DNA of 23,746 bases from a virus. Positions 1 through 8,172 of the stretch are shown here, piece after piece (within the stretch, counting starts at the first letter, position 1; each line of letters begins with the position of its first letter). Under the pieces are notes generated by a model, which was given only the letters and a program-made list of their open reading frames with translations, did not search any database and was not told where the DNA came from. The position numbers and the translations under genes were made by a program. The stretch spans positions 1 through 23,746 of IMG/VR virus record IMGVR_UViG_3300046007_006792. The stretch is one strand, 5' to 3'.

Positions 1-2
1 TT

Positions 3-1784
3 CTCACCGTTACATCAGGTGCAACATTCGGCATCACTGACCATTCAGGTGTTGCCCGATTTGCCGCAGGTGTTACAGCATCAAGAATAGATGTGATTAA
101 TGATTTGAAAGTTGTTGGTGGGACTGAAATTAATGGTCATGTAACCATCAATAGAGGGTTAACTATTGGCGGTGGCGGTGGAGTATTGAATCCTCTTGGT
201 GGAATATCAGGTGTGACATTTACTCAAACCACCGATACAACGGGTGTTGCACGGTTCAATGGTGGTGCAACAGCATCAACCCTTGATGTCACAAACGCTG
301 CACGATTCAATGGTGGTGCAACAGCATCAACCCTTGATGTCACAAACGCTGCACGGTTTAATGGTGGTGCAACAGCGTCTGCACTAAATGTCACAGGTGT
401 TTCACGCTTGAGTGCAGGAGTTGCGCAAGTAACCACAATCCAAAGCAACAATATAGAACAAGTAAAAGTGGGTATTCCTGTTGGAGTGCTTATAGCAGGA
501 ACCACACAAGCAGGACTTCAGTTGTTGTCTGATGATGGAGTTGGAGGAAACTATTCAACTACTTTCCAAACAGCCACACTATCAGCAAATCGCACCATCA
601 ATCTTCCGGACGATAGTGGGACCGCTGCGCTCACAAAGGGAACGGTTTGGCGGCTGAACGGAATCACAGGCGGCATCACGCTCAACCAAGGTGCAAACAT
701 CACCATTACCTCGTCCGTTGCAGGCGGCATAACCATTGCGTCAACCGCATCAGGTGGCGGTGGTGGTGCGCTCACAGCAGATGCAAACATTTGGACGGCT
801 ACCCAATACTTCAATGCAGGGTTCTCTGCTGCAAGTGGAGTGACATTTACGGGAACGGTCGCTGCAAACGGCGGATTGACCGCATCCACGCTTGATGTTT
901 CAGGAAACACGAGAATCACAGGCAGCATAACTGCAACTCAAGGATTCACATTCGGGTCTGGTACAACTTTCTTGGCATTCTATCCAGACACAGCAGCAAA
1001 TAATGGTGGTGTTTATCAGCGTCAGGGCATATTTCAGTTGGGTGGATCCTCTTTTAATGACATCGGTTCTGCGTCATTCATAATCAACCCAAACACCGAA
1101 ACCCACGGTCTGTATGGCAATTTTAGAATTACTACAGATCAGACTTATCAAGCCGCGCAGAACACACTTTCTCTCAACATCAGCCCATCACACACAGGCA
1201 GACCGCTTCGTGTTGTTCAAGGTGCAACCACCATAGCGGGAATAGAGCCAAGCGGGTTCCTTATTGGTGCGGGACTGAATCCTGCAATAACAGTAACTGG
1301 TCTTGGCGGATTGACAATAGGCGGAAGCCCTATTGGTTTCAGCAATTTGGGTCTGCGCCTGTCCCACACAAACAGCATGGCAGGAGCATTCTCCTCCGTT
1401 GACACTTTTGCTGCCGATCTTGGAGGCACTCCCACCCGCCTTGACTTCAACAACCTCACCATTGTGGGCGGCAGCGGCGTGGCAATAGGTTCAGGTGCAC
1501 TCAACGCCCGAACAAGCGGATACACCCTTACTGCAACCGACAACGGCAAGGTGGTTACATTTAACTCTGCAAGCGCGTTGGTGTGCGGTGTGGACACCGC
1601 AGCGGGAGCCACAGGTTTCTCCTGCACAGTCATTCAGTTGGGAACAGGTGGCGTGCGGTTTGCGAGCAGCGGCGTGACGCTCAACAGTTACAGTGGGCTT
1701 ACCCTTGCAGGACAACACGCTGCGGCATCTCTTGTGTGCTACCAGACAAACGTGTTTAATGTAAGCGGAAACCTCACGCCATGA
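3..1784 (+). CDS. Tail fibre / virion adhesin protein, 5' end outside window
   Basis: The frame is open to the left edge. Codons before the GTG at 93 continue the same repeat pattern (GVARFAAGVTASRIDVIND), so GTG93 is internal and the gene is 5'-truncated. The visible part is about 594 residues rich in Gly, Thr, Ser, Ala and Asn, with no catalytic motif. Near its start are 17-residue repeats of the type ARFNGGATASTLDVTNA. Further on come beta-rich stretches with more ASTLDVSG-like elements. The last ~90 residues (TLTATDNGKVVTF... to NVSGNLTP) resemble a small C-terminal domain I know from phage fibre and head-decoration proteins, with a TGFSCTVIQLGTGGVRF core. Likely role: trimeric, extended, receptor-contacting fibre. 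It overlaps the next gene by 4 nt (ATGA), which suggests coupled translation of two adhesion proteins. Family type is fairly sure; the exact structural position is unknown. Confidence 0.75.
   Translation, partial: LTVTSGATFGITDHSGVARFAAGVTASRIDVINDLKVVGGTEINGHVTINRGLTIGGGGGVLNPLGGISGVTFTQTTDTTGVARFNGGATASTLDVTNAARFNGGATASTLDVTNAARFNGGATASALNVTGVSRLSAGVAQVTTIQSNNIEQVKVGIPVGVLIAGTTQAGLQLLSDDGVGGNYSTTFQTATLSANRTINLPDDSGTAALTKGTVWRLNGITGGITLNQGANITITSSVAGGITIASTASGGGGGALTADANIWTATQYFNAGFSAASGVTFTGTVAANGGLTASTLDVSGNTRITGSITATQGFTFGSGTTFLAFYPDTAANNGGVYQRQGIFQLGGSSFNDIGSASFIINPNTETHGLYGNFRITTDQTYQAAQNTLSLNISPSHTGRPLRVVQGATTIAGIEPSGFLIGAGLNPAITVTGLGGLTIGGSPIGFSNLGLRLSHTNSMAGAFSSVDTFAADLGGTPTRLDFNNLTIVGGSGVAIGSGALNARTSGYTLTATDNGKVVTFNSASALVCGVDTAAGATGFSCTVIQLGTGGVRFASSGVTLNSYSGLTLAGQHAAASLVCYQTNVFNVSGNLTP
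249..401 (+). repeat. 51-bp tandem repeat in tail fibre gene
   Basis: Units 249-299 and 300-350 differ at a single base (acggttc versus acgattc). Unit 351-401 is recognisable but diverged in its second half. Older copies of the same 17-codon pattern flank them at about 54-104 and 402-452. Each unit encodes ARFNGG(A)TAS-type sequence, in frame, so copy-number change would lengthen or shorten the fibre without a frameshift. Confidence 0.9.
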
Positions 1785-3943
1785 TTCTGCCATCTGCAAG
1801 CGGATTCCGCAACAACTACGGTCCTGCTATCCTCACATGGGGACAGAACACCAATGGTGAGGTAGGAAACGGAACAACCAGAGATGTGAGAAATCCATTC
1901 AGAATGGGTGGCAATCTACGATGGAAAACCAGTTCTTCTGGTGTAAATTTTGGAACAGCAATACGGGAAAACGGAACCCTGTGGGCATGGGGCAACAACA
2001 CAACAGGACGGTTGGGGCTGAACGACACAACTAGCAGATCCTCTCCCGTTCAAATTGGAACTGCCACAGATTGGTCTATTGTTGATTCGGGTGGTGGACA
2101 CTCTATAGCAATAAAAACAGGAGGATCGTTGTGGGTATGGGGGAATGGATCCCAAGGACAACTTGGCGACGGCACCACAACAAGCAAATCATCGCCTATT
2201 CAGATTGGAAGCGAAACAGATTGGACTGCTGTTTCTGTTGGTGGACAGCACTCATTGGCTATTCGTGGAGGCGGTCTGTGGTCATGGGGATCAAATGTTA
2301 GCGGTCAATTGGGTCTTGGTGATAATACCCTAAGAAACTCACCAGTTCGGGTTGGTCTTGGAAGCGATTGGCTATTGGTGGAGGCAGGTGAAACGCAAAG
2401 TTTTGCAATCAAGACAGATGGAACCCTGTGGGCATGGGGTGCAAATACATTCGGTCGTTTAGGGTTGAATGACGGCACAACACGATCATCACCTGTTCAG
2501 ATTGGCACAAACACTTGGAGAACGGTCAGTTCAACGTATAGGCACACCATTGCAATCAGATCGGACGGAACCCTGTGGGCATGGGGATACGGAAACAGGG
2601 GACGATTGGGAGATGGTGCTGCCACAAACAGATCTTCTCCTGTTCAGATAGGAACACGAACAGATTGGCTTTCTGCATTTGCGGGTTTCTACAACAGTTT
2701 TGCTATCACCACAGACGGAACCCTGTGGGCATGGGGATACAATATCCGATACAAGTTTGGCACGGTGAACTCCACAATAAAATCTCCAATACGTATGAGC
2801 GAAACATCCGATTGGAGCAGCGGTCAAATGCTCAAGTTTACAAACAATTGCATTTCGCTAAAAACTGATGGAACCATGTGGGGATGGGGAGCAAACGGTA
2901 GTGGTATATTGGGGTTGGGAGATACTGTAAGCAGATCCTCTCCTACACAAATAGGGAGCGGAAACGATTGGTCTACTGTTAGATGCGGAAATGTGCACAC
3001 GCACGCAGTAAAAACAGGAAATTCCATGTGGGCGTGGGGAACAAACAACAATACTCAGTTGGGATTGGGTGATGCAACTAATCGCTCATCCCCTGTTCAG
3101 GTTGGAGCACTAACTGATTGGAGACTGCCCATACAAGCATCAACAAGCACATTGGCAATAAAGACCAACAATACTCTGTGGGCAGTCGGAGGCGCAAACG
3201 CAAACGGAGTATTGGGATTGGGAGATGCGACTGCCCGTTCATCACCAGTACAAGTTGGAGGGCTGAACAATTGGAGCACTGGTTCTGGTGGTCCTACTCA
3301 TGTTTTGGCAATAAAGACAGACGGAACGCTGTGGGCATGGGGACTTGGTGCCAATGGTCGTTTAGGAGATGGTGCTGCCACAACCAGATCATCTCCTGTG
3401 CAGATAGGAACAGGCACTTCTTGGTTGTCTGTGAGTGCAGGTGGAGCATTCTCATTCGCAATACGAAGCGTTACGGTTTCTAGCGGAACTCTGTGGGCAT
3501 GGGGTTATGGTTCCCGAGGACGTTTGGGAACTGGCGATACAACATCCAGATCATCTCCTGTTCAGGTTGGAACAGACACCAACTGGAATAGCGTTTCGGC
3601 AGGATCAGCACAGACATTTGCAACAAAGAGTGATGGAACCCTATGGGCATGGGGCGTAGGGGCATTCGCTGCATTAGGGTTAAATGAACCAAACACAAGT
3701 CTAGGCGACAGATCCTCTCCTGTTCAGATCGGAACCGATACGGATTGGGCATTTGTAAATTCACACTTCTACAATACCATAGGGGTAAAGACAGACGGCA
3801 GAATGTTTGGATGGGGAAGAGGATACGACCAAGTTCTGCTCACTGAAGTGTTTTTTCAAAGATCTTCACCAGTTCAAGTAAGTAGTCTTGCGGGTTGGAA
3901 ACAAGTTTCTTCTTATGGTTCTGGAATAGCCATCCGCAGATAA
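1781..3943 (+). CDS. RCC1-repeat (beta-propeller) tail/adhesion protein
   Basis: The product has 720 residues and consists almost wholly of RCC1-type repeats. Each carries a core like DGTLWAWGxNxxGxLG followed by GD(G/A)TTxRSSPVQIG and a W...S.G...fAI strand. I count 14 W-x-W-G-type cores (two degenerate, LWAVGG and MFGWGR), about 51 residues apart. RCC1 repeats build seven-bladed beta-propellers in which each repeat gives one blade, so 14 repeats would fit two propellers. There is no signal peptide or enzyme motif. The ATG overlaps the TGA of the fibre gene (ATGA), so it is probably translated and assembled with it. RCC1-repeat proteins occur near tail genes in marine phages, and a role as receptor-binding or fibre-tip protein is inferred. 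Base use (GGA, AGA, AAC-rich) differs by eye from the genes downstream. Confidence 0.85.
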   Translation: MILPSASGFRNNYGPAILTWGQNTNGEVGNGTTRDVRNPFRMGGNLRWKTSSSGVNFGTAIRENGTLWAWGNNTTGRLGLNDTTSRSSPVQIGTATDWSIVDSGGGHSIAIKTGGSLWVWGNGSQGQLGDGTTTSKSSPIQIGSETDWTAVSVGGQHSLAIRGGGLWSWGSNVSGQLGLGDNTLRNSPVRVGLGSDWLLVEAGETQSFAIKTDGTLWAWGANTFGRLGLNDGTTRSSPVQIGTNTWRTVSSTYRHTIAIRSDGTLWAWGYGNRGRLGDGAATNRSSPVQIGTRTDWLSAFAGFYNSFAITTDGTLWAWGYNIRYKFGTVNSTIKSPIRMSETSDWSSGQMLKFTNNCISLKTDGTMWGWGANGSGILGLGDTVSRSSPTQIGSGNDWSTVRCGNVHTHAVKTGNSMWAWGTNNNTQLGLGDATNRSSPVQVGALTDWRLPIQASTSTLAIKTNNTLWAVGGANANGVLGLGDATARSSPVQVGGLNNWSTGSGGPTHVLAIKTDGTLWAWGLGANGRLGDGAATTRSSPVQIGTGTSWLSVSAGGAFSFAIRSVTVSSGTLWAWGYGSRGRLGTGDTTSRSSPVQVGTDTNWNSVSAGSAQTFATKSDGTLWAWGVGAFAALGLNEPNTSLGDRSSPVQIGTDTDWAFVNSHFYNTIGVKTDGRMFGWGRGYDQVLLTEVFFQRSSPVQVSSLAGWKQVSSYGSGIAIRR
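1836..3900 (+). repeat. ~150-bp imperfect tandem repeats coding RCC1 blades
   Basis: About 14 in-frame units. The best-conserved stretch is the block GGAACCCTGTGGGCATGGGG, identical or nearly so in several units (about 1974, 2430, 2569 and 2719, with variants elsewhere), together with an (A)GATC(C/A)TCTCCTGTTCAGAT-like block. Such homogenised DNA suggests repeat expansion or recombination between units. Confidence 0.8.
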
Positions 3944-3971
3944 CCCATACATACATCATGGAGTATTCATT

Positions 3972-5768
3972 ATGAGCAAAACAGTGCATTTCTTGGCAGG
4001 TCTTCCCCGCAGCGGTTCAACAGTCCTCTCTTCGTTGCTGTCGCAACATCCGCAGATCCATTCCACAACCACCAGCGGACTCATAGATCTTATGGGTGCG
4101 CTGTGCATGGCATGGGAATCGTCCCCTGCGGTCCACACGCAAAAGACAGACAAGGACGAGGCATACGCACTCCTGAAGTCCGTGATGGACACCAAGTATC
4201 AAGGCACTACTAAGCCTATTGTTGTAGACAAGAGCCGTGGGTGGGCGAACCCGCAGATCATGAATACGTTGGAAAAGGTGATTGGTCAGAAGCCGAAGAT
4301 CATTTCAACTGTTCGTCACCCTGCGGACTGCGCTGCGTCCTTTGTTCGGTTGGCAAATCCGCAAGATCTTCAAGGGTTCCTTTCCAATTCCCAACTGGTG
4401 GAACACCTGAAGAACTCGTATGCCACACTCTACAACGGCTACAAGGAGAATCCCGACTGCTTCCTGTTCGTGGACTACGACGATCTCCTGTCCCATCCAC
4501 AGGCACAAATGGATCGCATTCACGCATTCCTTGGAGTGGAGCCGCACACATACAATTTCAACTCGCTTGATACCCAAGTGGTTGCAGAGCGAGATGATGA
4601 GGTGTGGGGCATTCCCAATCTCCACAAGATCGGTTCACGCCTTGAGCGGCAACACTCCCGCACTGCACGGGAAATATTGGGATACCACTACGACAACTAC
4701 GATCCGCCGAAGTTTTGGAAGGGCGAGTCGTTTGAGAACGTGAAGCCCAAGAAGATTGACCGCTCGGTGCGCCTGTCCATGCAGGGCAAGGCAAAGCAGG
4801 CATACAAACTCATCTGCGAGGCACACAAGGAAAATCCTGTGTGCAACAAGATTGCGTTTAACATGGGGTGGTTTGCATTGGGGCAGAACCGATTGCAGGA
4901 GGGTATGGCATACCTTTCACGGGGTCGCTACGAGCGGTGCTTTGGAAACCCCAAGCCTCCTGTGCCAACTCAAATTTGGGACGGCAAGAGCATGGGCACC
5001 ATTCTCTACTACCTTGAGGGCGGGCTTGGCGACCAGATTCACGCTCTCCGCTACATCAAGGACATTAACCGCCGTGGCTGTGATGTGATTGTGGCGTGCT
5101 CGCCTGAACTGTTTCCTGTTGTGCGGTGCTGCGAAGGCGTAAAGACAATCGTGCAGCACGAAGCGGCAGGCGGTGTGTATCACGATTGGTGGGTTCCTGC
5201 AATGTCGGTGCTTCTGCCTCTTGGCTACGAGTATCCCGACATCAGCGGCAAGCCGTATATCCCAAGGATCTCCGTGCCCAAGAACGGCAAGAAGCCCACC
5301 ATTGGAATACGGTGGTGGGGCAACCCAAAGTTTGAACACGAACAGAACCGCCGTTTCCCTCTCAAGCCGTTCTTCAAGGCATTTGAGGGGATTGACGCTG
5401 ACTTTGTGTGCCTGCAACGGGACGAGGGAGCGGATGAGGCTCCACCGTGGATGCGGAGGGTGCGGTTGGATTCGTGGGAAGACACCCGTGCAGAACTGTC
5501 AAAGTGCGATTTGGTGGTGTCGTCATGCACAAGCATTGCCCACATGAGTGGCGCAATGGGAATAGATACATGGATCATCGTGCCTGTGCTCCACTACTAC
5601 CTGTGGGCAGTGCCTGGAAACCAGACACCATACTACGATTCCGTTCGGCTGTTCAGGCAGACCAAATACGGATCGTGGAGCGCACCGATGAGCGAACTGA
5701 AAACGGAACTGAACGCAAGATACAGCAAGAAGGAGACTGAAAATGGCAAACTATTGGGTGCGTGTTGA
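3972..5768 (+). CDS. Sulfotransferase - TPR - glycosyltransferase fusion protein
   Basis: A 598-residue protein with three parts. Residues 1-245 look like a PAPS-dependent sulfotransferase: the 5'-phosphosulfate loop is LPRSGST (11-17), and a 3'-phosphate-binding region, STVRHPADCAASFVR, lies at 112-126. Residues ~265-325 resemble a TPR hairpin linker (AFNMGWFALGQNRLQEGMAYLSRGR). Residues ~340-590 resemble a GT-B glycosyltransferase of the heptosyltransferase/TPR-associated type, with GGLGDQIHALRYIKD (350-364), GIRWWGNP and a late CDLVVSSCTSIAHMSGAMG segment. A GGAG at 3960-3963 precedes the ATG by 8 nt. Predicted action: sulfation of, and sugar transfer to, a glycan or protein. The acceptor is unknown. 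The position directly behind fibre genes and before more transferases suggests modification of virion fibres or of the host surface. The end overlaps the next gene by 26 nt. Confidence 0.8.
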   Translation: MSKTVHFLAGLPRSGSTVLSSLLSQHPQIHSTTTSGLIDLMGALCMAWESSPAVHTQKTDKDEAYALLKSVMDTKYQGTTKPIVVDKSRGWANPQIMNTLEKVIGQKPKIISTVRHPADCAASFVRLANPQDLQGFLSNSQLVEHLKNSYATLYNGYKENPDCFLFVDYDDLLSHPQAQMDRIHAFLGVEPHTYNFNSLDTQVVAERDDEVWGIPNLHKIGSRLERQHSRTAREILGYHYDNYDPPKFWKGESFENVKPKKIDRSVRLSMQGKAKQAYKLICEAHKENPVCNKIAFNMGWFALGQNRLQEGMAYLSRGRYERCFGNPKPPVPTQIWDGKSMGTILYYLEGGLGDQIHALRYIKDINRRGCDVIVACSPELFPVVRCCEGVKTIVQHEAAGGVYHDWWVPAMSVLLPLGYEYPDISGKPYIPRISVPKNGKKPTIGIRWWGNPKFEHEQNRRFPLKPFFKAFEGIDADFVCLQRDEGADEAPPWMRRVRLDSWEDTRAELSKCDLVVSSCTSIAHMSGAMGIDTWIIVPVLHYYLWAVPGNQTPYYDSVRLFRQTKYGSWSAPMSELKTELNARYSKKETENGKLLGAC

Positions 5769-6171
5769 AAACGGCGTGGTGGTTGAGTGTCTCAGTTACA
5801 ACCCTAACACGGAAGGCGATTGGCGTGAAGCAGTGGATGTGCCTGCCAACCCCATTCCAAACCGACAGATTGTGGAAGGTCACTATTTTGACATCACGAA
5901 GACTCCTGTGGAGGTTGTGTGGGGCGTGAAGGACTTGAGCGTTGAAGACCGCAAGGAAACCATACTGATGGAAATCACGCAGGCAGAGCGACAGGCAATA
6001 CGTCAAGAGGTTGAGAAAGAGATGAACTGCTCTTGCTCTTCCGATGGCGAATGCTGTGTTGACACGCTCACCGAAAACATCGCATCGCTGCGGCAGAAAC
6101 GGGAGCAGGTTGCCGTGCTGACCACTCATGAGGAAGTGGATCAGTATATGATCGCAAACGGTCTGCTGTGA
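5743..6171 (+). CDS. Hypothetical protein with Cys cluster and coiled coil
   Basis: 142 residues, no family firmly recognised. The N-terminus (MANYWVRVENGVVVECLSYNP) resembles the opening beta-hairpin of small proteins often found beside phage tail fibre genes (pattern: xYaVIeNGvVvN). Residues ~66-95 are a charged helix. A compact Cys cluster, CSCSSDGECC (Cys 96, 98, 104, 105), lies in the middle and could bind metal. A second helix runs to the C-terminus. An AAGGAG lies 5' of the ATG inside the end of the upstream gene, supporting this start and translational coupling. The TGA overlaps the GTG of the next gene. It could be a fibre accessory or chaperone, but this is a guess from position. 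Confidence 0.65.
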   Translation: MANYWVRVENGVVVECLSYNPNTEGDWREAVDVPANPIPNRQIVEGHYFDITKTPVEVVWGVKDLSVEDRKETILMEITQAERQAIRQEVEKEMNCSCSSDGECCVDTLTENIASLRQKREQVAVLTTHEEVDQYMIANGLL

Positions 6172-6956
6172 GAGTAGCGTTCACAATCATCCACAACGGG
6201 TTGCACCATCTGCACCACAATGATCAGCACCGCAAGATACTGAACGCGTGTGACTATTGGGTGGTAGTGGAAGGTGCGGCGCGTTCCAACGGCAGCACAC
6301 AGTGGTGCAAGGAGTTTCCTCCGCATCTTCACCGCAAAGGGAGCAGCATTGACGGCACGGTAGAGTTTTTGCGCGGATTGGCAAACACCGAATCCAAGTT
6401 GGTGTTCGTGGAGTCTAATGGATTTTGGGCTTCCAAGGACGAGCAGGTAAACCGTGCAACCGATGCTGTTCGCGCTATTACCTCCAAGTGCTTTCTGTGG
6501 CAGATAGACGCAGATGAGCAGTGGGAAGAGAGTGCGATGAGTGCAGCAGAGGAGGAGTTGGTGCGCAAGGGTGCAAAGGCAGGATGCTTTCGTGCAGATT
6601 GCCGAGTGGGGCAGAACCTACGGGCAATCGGAGAATGGGGCGAGGCACGCACCTACGGCTACACGCGGTTGTGGAATTGGGAAGGCGAGCGGTTCATCTG
6701 CCATGAGCCTCCCGTGATTGAAGGGCAGATGGGCGTGGATCCCACAATGCTCTCGCCCACGTTTACACACTACAACTACTATTTTGAACAGGATGTGGCA
6801 TTCAAAAACGAGTGGTATGGTGGGCATGAGGGCATACTTGAGCGGTGGAAACACATCAACTCGCTCCACCCAAGATTCTTTCCACTGCACATTTCAAATC
6901 TCATAACAGGCGAGTGGGGCAGGACAAGCAGTTCCATCGTGTATTGCGGAGAGTAG
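6168..6956 (+). CDS. GT-A-like glycosyltransferase
   Basis: 262 residues starting at a GTG that overlaps the preceding stop (GTGA). No better ATG is in frame nearby. The opening strand MRVAFTIIHNG and CDYWVVVEG, the stretch SKLVFVESNGFWASKDEQVNRA, and then FLWQIDADEQW (109-119) follow the order of GT-A transferases: a nucleotide-sugar-binding first half, then a DxD-type motif (Asp114, Asp116) for metal and UDP/GDP-sugar. His-rich HHLHHND at 13-19 is unusual. No transmembrane segment is evident, so it probably acts in the cytoplasm. The neighbours (sulfotransferase/glycosyltransferase upstream, methyltransferases downstream) suggest one glycan-building cassette. Sugar and acceptor cannot be told from sequence. 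Confidence 0.7.
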   Translation: MRVAFTIIHNGLHHLHHNDQHRKILNACDYWVVVEGAARSNGSTQWCKEFPPHLHRKGSSIDGTVEFLRGLANTESKLVFVESNGFWASKDEQVNRATDAVRAITSKCFLWQIDADEQWEESAMSAAEEELVRKGAKAGCFRADCRVGQNLRAIGEWGEARTYGYTRLWNWEGERFICHEPPVIEGQMGVDPTMLSPTFTHYNYYFEQDVAFKNEWYGGHEGILERWKHINSLHPRFFPLHISNLITGEWGRTSSSIVYCGE

Positions 6957-6957
6957 C

Positions 6958-7584
6958 ATGGAAGAGCGCGGACAAATCTGCATGGGAACTCCCTTTGGGG
7001 ACAAGTTATATGAGTTGTGCTTCTGCAATCCATTTGTGAAAACAGTTGTTGAGATTGGAACATGGAGAGGGCTTGGCAGCACCGAGTGCATTATTCGTGG
7101 GCTTTCCGATTCCAAGAGGGAGAACGTGAAGTTCATCAGTCTTGAAGCGGATCCGCGTATGCACGCAACCGCAACCGCAGCGTGGAGCAGCAACCTTCCG
7201 CCGTGGGCAGAACTGCTGTGCGGAAGAATCGTCAATCCCGAAGACATGGATGACAGCGATTTGGGATCAGGGCATCCCGATGAGCGGCTGTGGTTTGATC
7301 AGGATCTACGGGCATTCCGTCAATGCCCAAACGTATTGAATCGCATTCCGCAACAGATAGATTTCCTGTTCCTTGACGGCGGCGAGTTTTCCACTTATGC
7401 AGAATACACCAAACTGAAAGATCGGTGCGTGTTCGTGGGGTTGGACGACACTACTTGCAGAAAGTGCAGACGCATCAGGGAGGAGATACTTTCTCAACCA
7501 CAATGCTATGAGATATTGCTGGACAACCCGTGGTATCGCAACGGCGTGATGATATACAGGAACAAGACTGATGAAATGGTATAA
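6958..7584 (+). CDS. SAM-dependent methyltransferase-like protein
   Basis: 208 residues. Motif I of class I methyltransferases is visible as VVEIGTWRGLGS (30-41), followed by an acidic end of the second strand (FISLEADPR, 59-67) that normally binds the ribose of SAM. IDFLFLDGGEFSTYAEY looks like the fourth strand and acidic loop seen in methyltransferases of the sugar/lipopolysaccharide-modifying type (FIDGxHxY-like), here with DGGEFSTY. It begins one base after the TAG of the glycosyltransferase and overlaps the next gene by 14 nt, so it belongs to the same transcript. Probable role: O-methylation of a sugar or small molecule. The substrate is unknown, and catalysis should not be assumed from motif I alone. 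Confidence 0.65.
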   Translation: MEERGQICMGTPFGDKLYELCFCNPFVKTVVEIGTWRGLGSTECIIRGLSDSKRENVKFISLEADPRMHATATAAWSSNLPPWAELLCGRIVNPEDMDDSDLGSGHPDERLWFDQDLRAFRQCPNVLNRIPQQIDFLFLDGGEFSTYAEYTKLKDRCVFVGLDDTTCRKCRRIREEILSQPQCYEILLDNPWYRNGVMIYRNKTDEMV

Positions 7585-8083
7585 CGGTCCATCGTGCGCA
7601 GGATACTGCGAGAGCAATACCCGAAGATTTGATTCCCTTCGCGGGCTTCAGTTCTCTTCTCTTCTTGATGTGGGATCAGGACCGTGCAGACTGCACACAT
7701 GGCTACAGGCAAACGGAATGGATTGCCACTACGAGGCAGTTGACATACGCGCTGATGCGCTGTCCCTGTGTTCGTGCAAAACATATGCAGAGATTCCCGC
7801 AGACGGAAAATACGATGCGGTGTGTCTGTTCGGAACTTGCGGATTTACAAATGATCAAACACAAGAGTTTCAGAAATCCCTACTAGTATCTCTCATTTAC
7901 AAATCCCTTCCCTTGACTGTAAAATACTTGGTGTTCAGCGGCATCCGCGATTCGGTAAATGATCCGCATCTTGTAAAGTATTCGGAGAGGGAGTTTGTCC
8001 AAACTGTGGAAAGTGTGTGCGCAAACTACACCATAGACGCACGATCCGATCCGTCTGAATGGATTGCTGTCTGCTACGTGTAA
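7571..8083 (+). CDS. SAM-dependent methyltransferase-like protein
   Basis: 170 residues, short for a class I methyltransferase. Motif I is clear: LLDVGSGPCRLHTWL (31-45), with YEAVDIRADAL after it as the acidic strand-2 end and YDAVCLFGTCGFTND as a strand-4 region. The C-terminal part (VKYLVFSGIRD...) could form strands 5-7. It overlaps the upstream methyltransferase gene by 14 nt but shows no obvious sequence similarity to it beyond the fold motif. It is the last gene of the modification run; after it comes a non-coding gap with a promoter. The acceptor may be a glycan, protein or metabolite. Confidence 0.65.
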   Translation: MKWYNGPSCAGYCESNTRRFDSLRGLQFSSLLDVGSGPCRLHTWLQANGMDCHYEAVDIRADALSLCSCKTYAEIPADGKYDAVCLFGTCGFTNDQTQEFQKSLLVSLIYKSLPLTVKYLVFSGIRDSVNDPHLVKYSEREFVQTVESVCANYTIDARSDPSEWIAVCYV

Positions 8084-8113
8084 ACAAAAAATAAGAACTG
8101 CGGAGAATGAGGG

Positions 8114-8142
8114 TTGACTCATCGGGCAACCCAATACATACT
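8114..8142 (+). promoter_or_regulatory. Sigma70-like promoter for nrdJ
   Basis: TTGACT (8114-8119, 5/6 match to -35), a 17-nt spacer, then CATACT (8137-8142, 4/6 match to -10). It lies in the only real gap of this region, 30 nt before nrdJ. An inverted repeat GGGTTG/CAACCC (8111-8116 / 8127-8132) overlaps the -35 and spacer and could be an operator or an RNA hairpin on read-through transcripts. The strong AAGGAG at 8160-8165 serves the nrdJ ATG. Confidence 0.5.
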
Positions 8143-8172
8143 CTGCTTATCAAAACAACAAGGAGATAACTC

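Noticed and set aside
224-928. Long reverse-strand open frames inside the fibre gene
   Set aside because: Low-complexity shadows of the Ala/Thr/Gly repeats; no ribosome site and wrong strand for the region.
4917-5417. 166-codon reverse open frame inside the fusion gene
   Set aside because: Fully inside a gene with clear domain motifs; composition is that of a shadow frame.
8111-8132. Inverted repeat GGGTTG/CAACCC as a terminator of the methyltransferase operon
   Set aside because: The loop is large, there is no T-run, and it overlaps the -35 of a better-supported promoter.
8084-8172. Cobalamin riboswitch before nrdJ
   Set aside because: The 89-nt leader is too short, and no B12-box-like conserved string is visible.
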